A DNA stretch of 64,000 bases from Nectonema munidae (taxonomy: Eukaryota > Nematomorpha > Nectonematoida > Nectonematidae): assembly GCA_030549495.1 (NCBI GenBank), contig JAUIRK010001026.1, forward strand, positions 186,001 to 250,000, in the 5' to 3' direction. The notes under the pieces are model-generated. The model was not told the origin of the DNA and ran no database searches. It saw only the letters and a program-made list of their open reading frames with translations. Position 1 is the first letter of the stretch. Each line of letters begins with the position of its first letter. This document shows, piece after piece, positions 1 to 10,944 of this stretch. Made by a program: the position numbers and the translations under genes.

Positions 1-1291
1 TGATTTTATACGAGAAGCCTTAGTTGATTACAGAAAAAAGAAATTAAAAAATTTTTAAAATGAAAAGCAGAAAGCATGACATATGGATATTCTAAGAGGC
101 CATCATCGCAAGGAAAACATAAAAAGAAAGATATCCTAAAATAACAATTCATCTTATCACAAATTGGATTCAATTAAGTTCAAAAAAGGGATTCCTGCTA
201 AAAACATTAAAACATCATTGTGATTGGGTTTATGGGGAAATGTTACGAACACTTCTCAATTTCAAAAAATATATATTAACCACTTAAATAACTCATTGAG
301 GCGAGTTGACAATAGCCCAGTTACTGAAGTAATTTATCTGCTAGTGGTGTACCACCGATGGCTATTGCGAATGTGAAGCGATACGGATACTTGAACACAT
401 TGGGAGTAATGAGTATGTGGGATTTTAAACTCGCAGGTGGTATACATTGAAAAAGGCTACTAAATGCTTCAGAAGAATGTAATGTATCAATGTTTGAACT
501 TGTGGGTGTTCGGGTCCAGTTGCATCTGAGTGATGATTATGTAGGAATATAAACTGACAGGTAATTATTTAAAAAAGCTAGATAATGAAGTAGTGTAACA
601 AAATTGAAATGGTAGCGAATTCTAGTATTTTTGTCTAAGTGGTATTTCAATGCAGGCGTGACTGTGTTTTAGTTTCATTCAGAGAATTCGAACACACCTC
701 ACTAGCTTACGAAATAGGCCATATTAACTAACTAATTCGCTTAACTAGCAGAGTTAAAATAATTCAGCTAAACTTTTTAGAGGAACATATTTTTTTCAAA
801 GAAATATGACATCCTTTCAGCGGTTGATACTTGATCCAGTTGCTTGATAATTTTCAAATTAAAACATAGGATACACACACGGAATTTTATAGGCAAATTT
901 CGGAGACTAAACAAAACGAGACAAGAACACTATTTTGTTTTTAAAAGTTCGATAAAAAAAACTAAGCAAAAAAGTAAATGTTATTCTTTTCACGAATAGG
1001 AACAACTAATTCCAAATTTAGAGATATCCAAAATTGAAATATTATTTTCTTGTACAACGCATATTATGATTAAATTTTGGATTAAATAGTCGTAAAAAAC
1101 AGTTCCTACACAAAATGAAATATAAATAAAAATAGTATTAAATGCCTGCACTAAGAGTTCAAAATAAGCTTTAGTCATTTCGTACTAAATAAATTAAATT
1201 AAAACTTAAATTTAAGAGTTTTAATTTATCACTTTGAGGTTCGGTGGGACACCAGTGTTACAAGAAATGAAAATCGTCTGCCTTAGATACA
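1..1291. other. Intergenic, no gene seen
   Basis: AT-rich sequence without a convincing reading frame or recognisable repeat boundary. A GCAGACGAT-type 9-mer (as its reverse complement) lies near 1273, just left of a MITE that contains the same motif several times. Nothing else can be supported. Confidence 0.5.
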
Positions 1292-1429
1292 TTAACCCAT
1301 TTAAGACCAAGCAAAGCAGACGATATCTAAAAAAACGCAGACGATTTATATTCAAAGTTATTGAAAAAAGCAGACGAAGATGAAATTACTTATGTTCCAA
1401 AATAGGAACATTGGTCGTAAATGGGTTAA
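1292..1429. mobile_element. TTAA-flanked MITE, copy 1 (piggyBac-like ends)
   Basis: A 138-bp element that begins TTAACCCATTTAAGACCAA and ends with the near-perfect inverse TTGGTCGTAAATGGGTTAA. TTAA at both edges followed by CCC is the piggyBac signature, so this is probably a non-coding piggyBac-derived MITE. The interior holds three copies of GCAGACGA. Further copies lie at 17915-18052 and 21410-21546, nearly equal in length. No coding capacity. Confidence 0.8.
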
Positions 1430-1516
1430 ATTGCATTGAAAAATAAAGCAGACGATTAGTCTTCAAAATTCTGGTCCTCAATGGATTAAAAAATATTTTA
1501 AGGCTTATCAAAGTTT

Positions 1517-1712
1517 GAGGCTCTCAATGGTTGTTAGGGTGTACCTCAAAGCTTAACAGTTGAAGGTCAGGGGTTCGATCCCCAAGGCCCCCGACACTTA
1601 TAAACAAAATCACAAAACTGTGATTAATCATCTCAAGCATAATGCGAGCATATCGCTCTAAGAATGAAAGTGCTTTGATATCTCCAACCAATCAATCAAC
1701 TAACCAACCATC
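1517..1712 (+). mobile_element. tRNA-derived SINE, family B, copy 1
   Basis: About 195 bp. A pol III B-box-like GGTTCGATCCC lies about 60 bp from the start, followed by a conserved body (ending GTGCTTTGATATC) and a tail of CCAA/CAAC repeats. The same order recurs on the minus strand at 25371-25546 and, truncated, at 38268-38349. It is called a SINE rather than a tRNA gene because it is repeated with a shared non-tRNA body and tail. Confidence 0.75.
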
Positions 1713-1846
1713 AGTTTGGCGAATCATTTTGAAATCTACGAGTACACCTTAGAATTTGGGTGCGAAATGTTATAAGTAAAAATCACAAGTATGTTTTTTT
1801 CATGCAATCCCCACACAGTCTACCTTATTTTTTCAATCCTGTATGG

Positions 1847-2224
1847 CAGGGGTCGGGAACCTATGGCTCTTTTGATGACTGCATCTGGTTCTCAGATAAA
1901 TTAGGTGGCCTTCAGGAAAAAGGGAGGTATTGCGATAATGCTTATCCTTCTTGCCAATTCTACACTCTCTTAATTTCGTCATCATTACGAATCAAGACGA
2001 CACAAATAAAGCTGATGAGGATGCAGACTTTGCTTATTAATAAATAACTTCGATAAAACAATCGTGTTTAAAATAAATTCAGAGTGTTTTTATACTATAA
2101 AATTGTTGGTCTTCTTTTTCCATTTAGTTGTAATCAGTATTTAAAAATATATATGGCTCTCAGAAGATTAGATTTTAAAATATGTGTTTTTGGGCTCTTT
2201 TAGTCAAAAGGGTCCCGGCCCTCG
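1847..2224. mobile_element. Non-autonomous hAT element with 8-bp TSD
   Basis: A 378-bp element with imperfect terminal inverted repeats: it starts CAGGGGTCGGGAACC and ends with the inverse GGGTCCCGGCCCTCG. It is flanked by perfect 8-bp duplications CTGTATGG at 1839-1846 and 2225-2232. An 8-bp TSD plus CAGGGG termini is typical of hAT. Frames inside are short and match no transposase, so it needs an enzyme supplied in trans. Confidence 0.88.
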
Positions 2225-2232
2225 CTGTATGG

Positions 2233-4270
2233 CATACTATTTTTTTTTATTATTTAAATTTGAAAGAAAAGGGGGTAAAATTCCTAACAATTTGTATTTA
2301 AAAGAGAATAATATTTCGCCTCCAAAAGTCTTTATCAAATGCCTACAATTTAAATATTACAAAATAACAATCTTTCTGTCATAAAAAGGAATTCTTATAA
2401 TAGAAACTTTTAGAATTAGAGCAATCTAATTCATATCCAAGCCCAATCAATTCTCCTTTCAATCAATTAAAATTTGATGTAAGCCAAAAAAACCTTTTGG
2501 CCCTACATTTGACGATTTTAGATTTCTTATTTAATCTTTAAGAATAGTAAATTTACAATTATTGCAATTTCCGAAATCTAATGTGAGTTTCTGCCATTCC
2601 TTTTTATCACATTCCTACATAACTTAGAAATGTATACCATTTTTCCAATTTAATTGAAATTCCATATAAAAAAGGAAAAACATTTTCACTTGAGAAAATA
2701 TATTCTTAATGTTAACTTTTTGAAAAAATTTTGAGGGTACTACAATAATTGTCAGCAAGCACAAATGTTCTAAGTTGAAAGGAAAAATAACAAATTAATG
2801 AAAACATTTTGTAGACTAAAAGGGATTGCGTTTAATAAGGTAGGCCTCGCAAAAGTTTATGCAATGGGGCCCGGAAGTTGCTCCCCTATGAGGAGGAATG
2901 TAATGGATTTGTGTGAAAAAGTTACACCCGAGATTTCATCAAAAATTACATATGGCTTTTAAATAGGAGTGAAAGTGTCTTTCAAAAGTTGAGCAAAATG
3001 TTTTAATTGTCAAATTTTGTACACATTTATAAGACACACGGCAAATGTCAACACAAATAAAATAGGACACAGATACTTCAGTCAATGGGATGGCATTGGA
3101 AAGAATTCTCTCCTAGATATACATAAATGTGTAACAAAGAGTATATACAGGATACGCGAAATTGATTGATTAGAAGTATAGATTTTTTATTTCAATTTTA
3201 TGCTCTGGATTAGAAGCAGGGGGTGACTTTAGAAATTTTTTTTGGGAAAAAATGCGTTTTATATCTACGTATATTCCCTTACATAAGGTGCAGATGTGAC
3301 AATAGTTAATCAATCACTACTGCTCACAAGTGTTTTTGTCTTGATTCATATAACATTATCATTTGCTGTATACATATTTGGTGATAAATGTGTATAAACA
3401 AAGCCTAAAGAATCGAGAAACTGCTTGAAGATGGAAGATAGATATTCAAGGGACAAAAAGTCAGCATAAAAAATGCTTCTGGATTATAATTTACTTTTAT
3501 GTATTATTTGTGATAAAAAGCAAAAGCATTAATCAAACAACTCCAATGAATTAGTATATGAGTAAAATAACATTGCTGATATTATTATGATGTGCAGACG
3601 ATGCATAAAAATTTTAAAAGGAAGAACACACACACACACACACAAACTTCATGATAATGAATCAAAAAAGTTTTGCAAAGTGAAAGAGAAAAAGTGAGAT
3701 GATAAGATATGTCAATCAAACTCAACGGTTGACATAAAAGTACTGTGGGCTTTTTTGATTCATCATTATCTGCGCAAGAAATAAGGCAAATGCCCTATTT
3801 TGTTTGTTAAATGCAACAAATATCACTTCACTTTTTTTCTACCATTATTTGCTTCAGTTCAAGAATTTGTTCTATTTATATTGCAAAAAAAATCAATTCG
3901 TCGTTACGTTCAAGCTTTTTCACTACCTTCAAATTTTTTAACAAAAACGAGAGAGAAAAGGTTAATTTCATTAAAAAAATAGAACTTAATGATAATTGCT
4001 AAAAAAAATTTCAAGTGATCATTATTCAGAGCCAGATTTCAGCAGCCTTTATTAGTGCAATAATTGTTAAAAGTTGTTTGAAAGAAAGCAAAACCTTCCA
4101 TGCATAATGTTTGCGCGCAAAATCATGAGATCCAAAAATTTTTAAATAAGACATCTAAAAATTAAAACTCATAAGAAACTTTCAGTACACAAAAATTAAA
4201 TTTCCAAAGAAAAATTCCCACTACTACATTTCTTATGAATAAAATAGAGTGCACTATCAATTGTAGTTAT
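2233..4270. other. Intergenic, low complexity, no gene seen
   Basis: AT-rich DNA with short random frames only. A (CA)n microsatellite lies at about 3627-3645. A short GC-richer patch near 2840-2900 may be an old repeat end but is not assignable. Confidence 0.5.
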
Positions 4271-4274
4271 GTTT

Positions 4275-7200
4275 TGAGTTTTATGATTGTCTGCCAAGTT
4301 TGATGAAATTTGTATTTTTCTAGAAAATATAAATAATAATACCAGTCAAAGTAACATAATAAAAATATTTGCTCTGCAAGAAACCTGGCTTAATCAAAAA
4401 GGTATAAGTGAGTTCCATATAAAAGACTACAATTTTTTTTCTCAGACTGCAATTTTATCTTCTCATACAGGCCTTGCTTATTTTACTCATAAAAATTTAA
4501 GCGTTTTTCCTCTTTCTAGTTTCTCCTCTAAGTATTTTGAAATTTTTTCTTTAGTAGTTGAGTGTGAGAAAGGTAAAAGTTTATGCGTTCATAACTTTTA
4601 TAGACAGCCAAAAAATACATGTGAAAATTATGATGGATTTTTTGAGGATCTTGAGAAGTTTTTATTAACATTAAATAATAATTATTCTCATATTATTGCA
4701 GGAGATCTTAATTTGAATCTATTTAAAGCAGACAAATCAAATGAAATAAGACAATTCTTGAATTTACTGAAATCATTTTCTTTTATACCCTCTATTAACT
4801 CTACTACTCGCCCGCAACATAATACTTTAATAGACAATTTTTTCATATCTTCTAATATTAGAAATTTTAATGCAATTGTTATTGACGTCTTGATTTCAGA
4901 TCATTTTCCCATTCTTTTGAGTTTTCCTTATACTACGAAGCAAAAGAGTTACAATTTGAAAAAATTTTATCCAACAAGATTTATAAGTTTTTTTGAAGCA
5001 TTAGAAAAAACAATATCCTGGCATCTTTGTTGATAATCCAGATATTTACTTTTATACTTTGACTAAACTGATTGTTACGGCTCAACATATGGCCACAAAA
5101 ACTTTATTGAGCAAAAGTGAGAAAAAAAGTTCTTATAGCCCTTGGATGACTCCATTTCTTTTAAAAATAATAAATAGGAAGAATAAATTATACAAAAAAA
5201 TGAAAAGTAGTAATGGTTTTGTTTACTTTATTTTGAAAGCAAGGTTAAACAATCTTAATAGATTAATAAAAGATTCAATCAATTATTTGAAAAATTCATA
5301 TTATAAAAAACTTTTTGAAGAAAAGAATTCTTCAAAGGATACATGGAAGATAATAAACAATGTTATAAAACAAAAGCCTATGAATAAAATTTCTTTGAAA
5401 TGTGATGATAAAATTATTACTAACGATTACAGCATAGGAGAAATTCTAAATAAAAATTTTCTGGAAAAAAGCATTGTTGATGATTCAAATGACGTTTCTT
5501 TCTTGAATTTTTTATCTTGTCATTCAACTTCTTTTAAATTCAAAAAAGTTAATGTTTATGATATTATTCTTGCATTTAAATCTATAAAGCTTACATCCTC
5601 AACTGACTATTTTGGAATATCATCAAATCGCCTGAAAATTATTTTTCCATATATAGTTAAGTATCTTCTTAGTGGATATAATTCGTGTATTGAACACAGT
5701 GTTTATCCAGAAATATTCAAAGTAACCAAAGTAGTACCAATATTTAAAAAAGGAGATAAACAACTAAGAGAAAATTATAGACCTGTTTCTATTATACCAA
5801 CTCTGTCTAAGATTCTTGAAAAACTTTTGTTTTTGCAACTGAACTCTTATATATCAGAAAAAAATATAATCTTCCATAATCAATTTGGTTATAGAAAAGG
5901 ATATTCTACACAAATGTTACACTCTACTCTTATAAATGACATATATAAATGTAAAAATAAAGACATACATCCTTTAGTCTTTCTCCTTGATCTATCAAGT
6001 GCTTTTGACACTATTAGTCATAATAAATTATTACTAAAACTAGATAAGTATGGAATGGACAACTCTTCTCTTAATTTAATGCGCTCTTATTTGAATAGGA
6101 GACAACAGTGCATTGCCATAAATGACACTTTATCAAATCTTTCTTTGATTAGGGCAGGAGTTCCACAAGGCTCGATTTTATCGCCTCTCCTCTTTTCCCT
6201 TTACTTAAATGATCTCCCCAATGCTTGTACTCATTTTAAATATTATATCTATGCTGACGATATAACAATTCTGGACCCCATGCCCTCTTGTATGTCCTCA
6301 AGTTTTTTTCATAAAATTACATCTTGGTTATCTCAAAACTCGCTCTTTGCTAATTTAAATAAATCTAAAATTATGTTTTTTTCATCTAATAATTCAATTG
6401 TAAATTTACCGCAAAGCATTGAATGTGTATCGAGTTTTAATTTACTTGGACTCATACTTGATGAAAAGTTAAATTGGAAAAAGCATATTGAAAGAGTTGA
6501 AGAAAAGCTATCATTCATAATAGGATTATTCAGGCAACTAAGGAACAGATTTCCAATCCACATAAAGTTATTTTTATATAAAACAATATTCATACCTCAT
6601 CTTACATACAGTTTGGAAAATTGGGGCTATGTCAATTGCAATAAGATTTTATCTTTACAGAAAACAGCATTAAGGCTTGTGTTTAATAAAAAAAAATACT
6701 CTCATACTAGCAATCTTTTTTGCGAAAATAATTTTCTTAAATTGCCAGATCTTTATAAATATAAAGCATGCTTGTTTCTACAAAGAATCCTAAGTTTTTG
6801 GTTTCCTTGTTTGTTTGATACTTGGATTAAATCTAATTCTAGTGTCCATAATTACTACACTCCTAGTGCTAATAAAATGCATTTAAAAAGTAGAAAAGCA
6901 ATTTGTAAGCATTCACCTGAAAGTAGATTAACTAAACTTTGGAATGAACTACTTTATAACTTTGCTAACATCACACAAACTGAAAAACTTAAAAAGCATC
7001 TTATCAATACATTTGTTTCTCAATACAATCAGGATTGTGCTATTATTGATTGTTTTTCATGCAATCTTGATACCGCATAACTTACTTATAATATCTTTTA
7101 ATACATATATTTTACTTCTACATGCATTATATATATATATATATAAATATATATTTCTTTTTTTTTCCCCCTTAATTCTCTACAAATTGTATATCATATT

Positions 7201-7360
7201 TATCTTTGCAAGAAACATTCTTTAAAACACTTTTTTTTGGAATAGTTGGAAAGATCAATCAAGCGGTGACAACCTTCTGGTCTTCCGAAGATAAATGTTG
7301 GAATGATTTATTATTTCACTTTATCAATAAAGTTCTTTCTTTCTTTCTTTCTTTCTTTAT
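4275..7360 (+). mobile_element. L2/CR1-like non-LTR retrotransposon (LINE), 5'-truncated
   Basis: Holds an endonuclease-reverse transcriptase coding region (4287-7080), a short 3' UTR with an AATAAA-like sequence near 7325, and a (CTTT)n tail at about 7335-7360. Simple-repeat tails of this kind are typical of the L2/CR1 group. No upstream ORF1 or complete N-terminus is seen, so the copy is probably 5'-truncated near 4275. No clear target-site duplication was found. Confidence 0.85.
4287..7080 (+). pseudogene. LINE endonuclease-reverse transcriptase, one frameshift
   Basis: Two overlapping frames of one polyprotein. The first (4287-5033) is an apurinic-like endonuclease with ALQETW (catalytic Glu), GDLNLNL and SDHFPI (catalytic His). 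The second (from about 5010, open to 7080) is a reverse transcriptase with IIPTLSKILEKLL, LDLSSAFDTI, GVPQGSILSPLLF and YADD near 6249-6260. The frame changes by one base in or near the A-run at 5004-5010; the reading QYPGIFVDNPDIYFY then leads into the second frame, so a single indel separates them. All visible catalytic residues are kept, so the copy is fairly young. The start is unclear: the first frame opens after a stop at 4284, with no ATG in the expected place. Family assignment to L2/CR1 is by overall motif style and tail. Confidence 0.85.
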
Positions 7361-7364
7361 GAAG

Positions 7365-7854
7365 GGTATATTTGCCCCAGTAACTTTAAAATAACTTTAT
7401 ACTGATACCATTTTAAAACTGTAATGGCTACTCAAAAATATCTATCTTAAGTCCTTAACTTTCGGAGGAGTGAATTAAAGTTATATAACGCAAAGGAAGA
7501 ATAGTTGAACATAAAAGTCTGAGACATAAAAATTAAACATAAAAGAGATATCTTAATATTAAAATCATAACAAAAATTAAAAAGAAAAATTAATTAAACA
7601 TTTAAAGCATGATAAAACTTTGTTATATCTATATATAAATTAACAAGCTAAGGTGTGTGAGCGAATGAAACTTGGAATTTGGCTATTGAGCTATGCTCTT
7701 AAATCTTATGGTGTTTCTGAATATCTTCTGTATAATTCAATAAAAGGTATAACAGCTGAAAATCATTTCTTATAAAAAGTGTGAATAAACAAAATTAATT
7801 ATAGAGTGGTGTACTTTAAATAATACCCCAGCCAATATAATTTTGGCATGTGAA
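7365..7854. other. Intergenic, no gene seen
   Basis: AT-rich, without a recognisable gene or repeat boundary. Confidence 0.4.
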
Positions 7855-8309
7855 CAGGGTTGCCAGATGCTGAGTGGTATATATCGATAGCCAAATTTTA
7901 TTCGAAAAAAGCCAAATACTTATTTTGCTCTACCGTTTCAAAATAATTAAATGTGATTATAATTAAATAATTAAAGGAATATTTCCCACCTGATCTTTAT
8001 CCTTTTAACCCTTCTTTAATTACCAAATAGTAAAGAGTAATCGAGCAAAACTCTTCGGTTTTTAAGAGTTGAATGTATAACCTAGAATTGCTAGATATAA
8101 AAATGATGGTATAGGATTTCTATAACGTATTTTTTATGATCTCTATAAAATTATAAGTGTTGAATTAAAATAATATTAAATAACAGGAATAAAATATCAA
8201 AAAAGGACCAAAACTCAGAAGGCTAAATTTCAAATTTCATAACCAAGTGTTTCTAAAAAAGGCCAAATTTGAGATTTTTGGTTATAAAAAGATCAATATG
8301 GTAACCCTT
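7855..8309. mobile_element. Probable non-autonomous hAT element
   Basis: Starts CAGGGTTGCCAGATG and ends with the inverse of AAGGGTTACCATATTG, giving imperfect terminal inverted repeats about 450 bp apart. Subterminal blocks (GCCAAAT motifs on both sides) are also inverted. CAGGGTTGCCAGAT is a common hAT terminus. The 8-bp flanks do not match, so the ends or the TSD have decayed. Confidence 0.6.
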
Positions 8310-9545
8310 TATGAACGTCTAAATAGAAATAGTCGAAATATTTCACGTTATATTCCTTGCATAATTTATGGATTTTTATAAAAGTGTTTAGATTTTATAT
8401 TAGTAAGGGTATTGAAAATTGGATTTGAAAAAAACAAACATATTAAAAAATAACAAAGTTAAACTAAATAAATTTTAGACTTTCAATTGAAGTAAAACTA
8501 AAAAAGATTTTCAGGATACACAAAAATAAATTAAAGAGGAAAATTATATAAAGTTTACAAATAAAAATAAGTATTAACATTTATAATCAGGGTTGCAGAG
8601 TGTAGGGAAAAATATCCGACTGTAAAAAAACCAACTTGGACCCCAAAAATTTTTAATGTTTAAATACAACTCTTACATCGAGCTTAGACTAAAGAAAGGC
8701 CAATCCATTTTAATTATATACAATATTAAAGTATTTTAGTAAATATTCTAAGTCAAAACAAGACGCTTAGCAAAATAAATATTAAATTTTATTTAGAAAA
8801 AATTATATACTTTCTTGAAAATATTATAACAAGTATAAATAAAATTGTAAAAAGTGGACACTTTAGTGGTGATGTTGCTGACTAGTTTCAGAGTATAAAC
8901 TCATTTTTCAAAGGAAATATATATAAATGATAAAATGGTGATAATGAGATCTAAAGGGAATGAGGATAAACAATCGTTTTTATGTTGAAAATAACTAGGA
9001 TTTGAACTATTTTGGGCATTAGATATAGAGTAAAATTTTTACAATAAAAAATTATTATAAAATATAAAGTCTGACTTACTGGCTCAACAAATGTATGCCC
9101 ACCAAATTCCTTAGAATGACCAAACATTTTTGGAGCACTAATTAAAATGTTTAAAACAAAACGTGGTAAAGCTTAAATAGGAAAATTTTACAATGGAATA
9201 AAACAAAATGAGAAAAATATAAAAAAAAAAAGTATCTACGAATTTAAAATAATATATTTATTTCAAAAAATTTTTATAATATAATATTGTACAATTTTTT
9301 CTTATATTTTTGAAAAATTTAGCACGTATTGATATACTTCTATCAAAATATACAGATATCTAAAATATTTAATAAGAAATAATATAATTTCTGATTACGT
9401 GAATAGATCTGATATAAAGTATTCCCATCAATTTTGTTTTCTTAAAAATTATTCAACAGAATATCTACATTCACTTTACATAGAAAAAAATTCTGCAATC
9501 TTTATAAAACTCTCAAACGGGTACTTGTAATATTTTTGTCAAAAA
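8310..9545. other. Intergenic, one possible hAT end
   Basis: AT-rich. A single CAGGGTTGCAGAGTGTAGGG sequence at about 8589-8608 looks like one end of another hAT element, but no partner end was found. No gene seen. Confidence 0.4.
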
Positions 9546-9549
9546 AACC

Positions 9550-10555
9550 TTCAATTGCATTTCACATTACTCTTAACAAAACTTATGCACATTGGTTTTT
9601 CTCGATCTGTTCTCAACTTTTATATATCTTATCTTGTATCTAGGTGCCAAGTAGTGAGCATCAACAACACAACTTATTTTTCTAGACGTATTTATATAGG
9701 ATTACTTCACGACTCCATCTTATTGTTGCAATGGTTCTCTCTTTTCATAAATATATCAAAGTTTAACTCTATGTTCACTTTTTTACTTTTTTCTAACGAC
9801 ATGAAATTACTTCTTCCAATCTCAGGTGCTACTAATACTGATGAAACTATTAACAGTTCATTAGTTCAAACTTTTTAATAATTAAAAAATGGTGTAGATA
9901 TTATTTTTTAACTATAAATTATGATTATGCAAAAGCGATATTTTTCAACAGAAAAAATAAAAATTTTAAAATAAATACAGATAAAATTGGTACTAATTTG
10001 TTTGGCAAATTTAAATTTTTATGTATATTCATTAATCATAGGCTAACATTGAATTATCATTTGACTTCTTTTAGGATAATAATTTAGGACATACTAATAT
10101 GAATAGTGTTGAAATTTTGCAAAAAAAACACCTTAAGGGTTATTAATTGGAATTTAGCAATCCTAGAGCAAGATACTTTTTGAGCAACAATTTACATCAA
10201 CTATCGTTTGATAAAAATAAATTCTTCTTCTTCTTCTATCGAAATTTATATATAAATTCATTTCTGCTGTACTAGGGAGTTTTTTTGTGAAAAATCCTTT
10301 TTTATGTTTAAAATTTTCTCAAAATGTAACGTAGAGAATTCTTATATATGTGAAGTTAATTGATTTTATAATGTTTATTATTTTTTTATTTTTCTTTTCT
10401 TTTAATAGCATCCTTCACAACTCAATAAGTCTTCGCACTTGCTTTCTTCCTTTTTATACCTTACTTTCATTTATACTATCTATTTGTGCAATTGAAAAAA
10501 AATTATTATATAATATTCCAAGAAGGTGCCGTTTATACTAACGGCCGAGATGCTT
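9550..10555 (+). mobile_element. Old LINE reverse-transcriptase relic
   Basis: The stretch 9555-9878 translates to reverse-transcriptase palm sequence: LVSRCQVVSINN, then a decayed GLLQGS-like box, then LFSNDMKLLLPIS where YADD-type Asp residues are expected. Downstream, around 10000-10060, the frame gives FLCIFINHRLTLNYHL, which resembles the conserved LGI.D..L.w..H thumb motif of LINEs. A further C-terminal-like frame ends near 10541. Many stops and shifts; clearly older than the LINE at 4.3-7.4 kb and a different family. A (TTC)n run at about 10226-10240 lies inside. Confidence 0.7.
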
Positions 10556-10667
10556 TTTAGATATATAGTTACTGTATTTTTTAATCTTTCCTTTAAAATT
10601 ACATTATTTTATTATTGTTCAAAGAAAAAGATATATTGAGGCAATAAATTTTTTTCATCTCTTTATC

Positions 10668-10712
10668 TAGATACAAGCGGCGCAATTGTGCCTTCTCGAT
10701 GAAAACACCCCA
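10668..10712 (+). mobile_element. SINE family A, 3' fragment
   Basis: Matches the conserved 3' body GCGCAATTGTGCCTTCTCG and the following GATGAAAACACCC of the SINE copies at 18301-18441 and 53354-53490. The tRNA-like head is missing. Confidence 0.65.
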
Positions 10713-10944
10713 GGTACCTTTATCTAGATTTTGCTTTTGATAGTCTTGGCAGTGCCCCCGCTAAGCAGAAAATTTTTGTTCATTAGGCACTATTTTTGAA
10801 CTATCAGATTTAGTATCCCATATTCATGCTATAATATATGTAAATATACTTAACATTTTATATATAAATAACTAAAAGAAACTAAAAAATAGACATAATT
10901 TATTTTTAAACAATCAACCTCCTTGAAAATTTGGAAAATTCAGA

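Noticed and set aside
1560-1590. GGTTCGATCCC B box as evidence of a tRNA gene (also at 18380, 33730 and 53405)
   Set aside because: No complete cloverleaf with a plausible anticodon stem and acceptor stem was found, and each B box is followed by a shared SINE body and tail.
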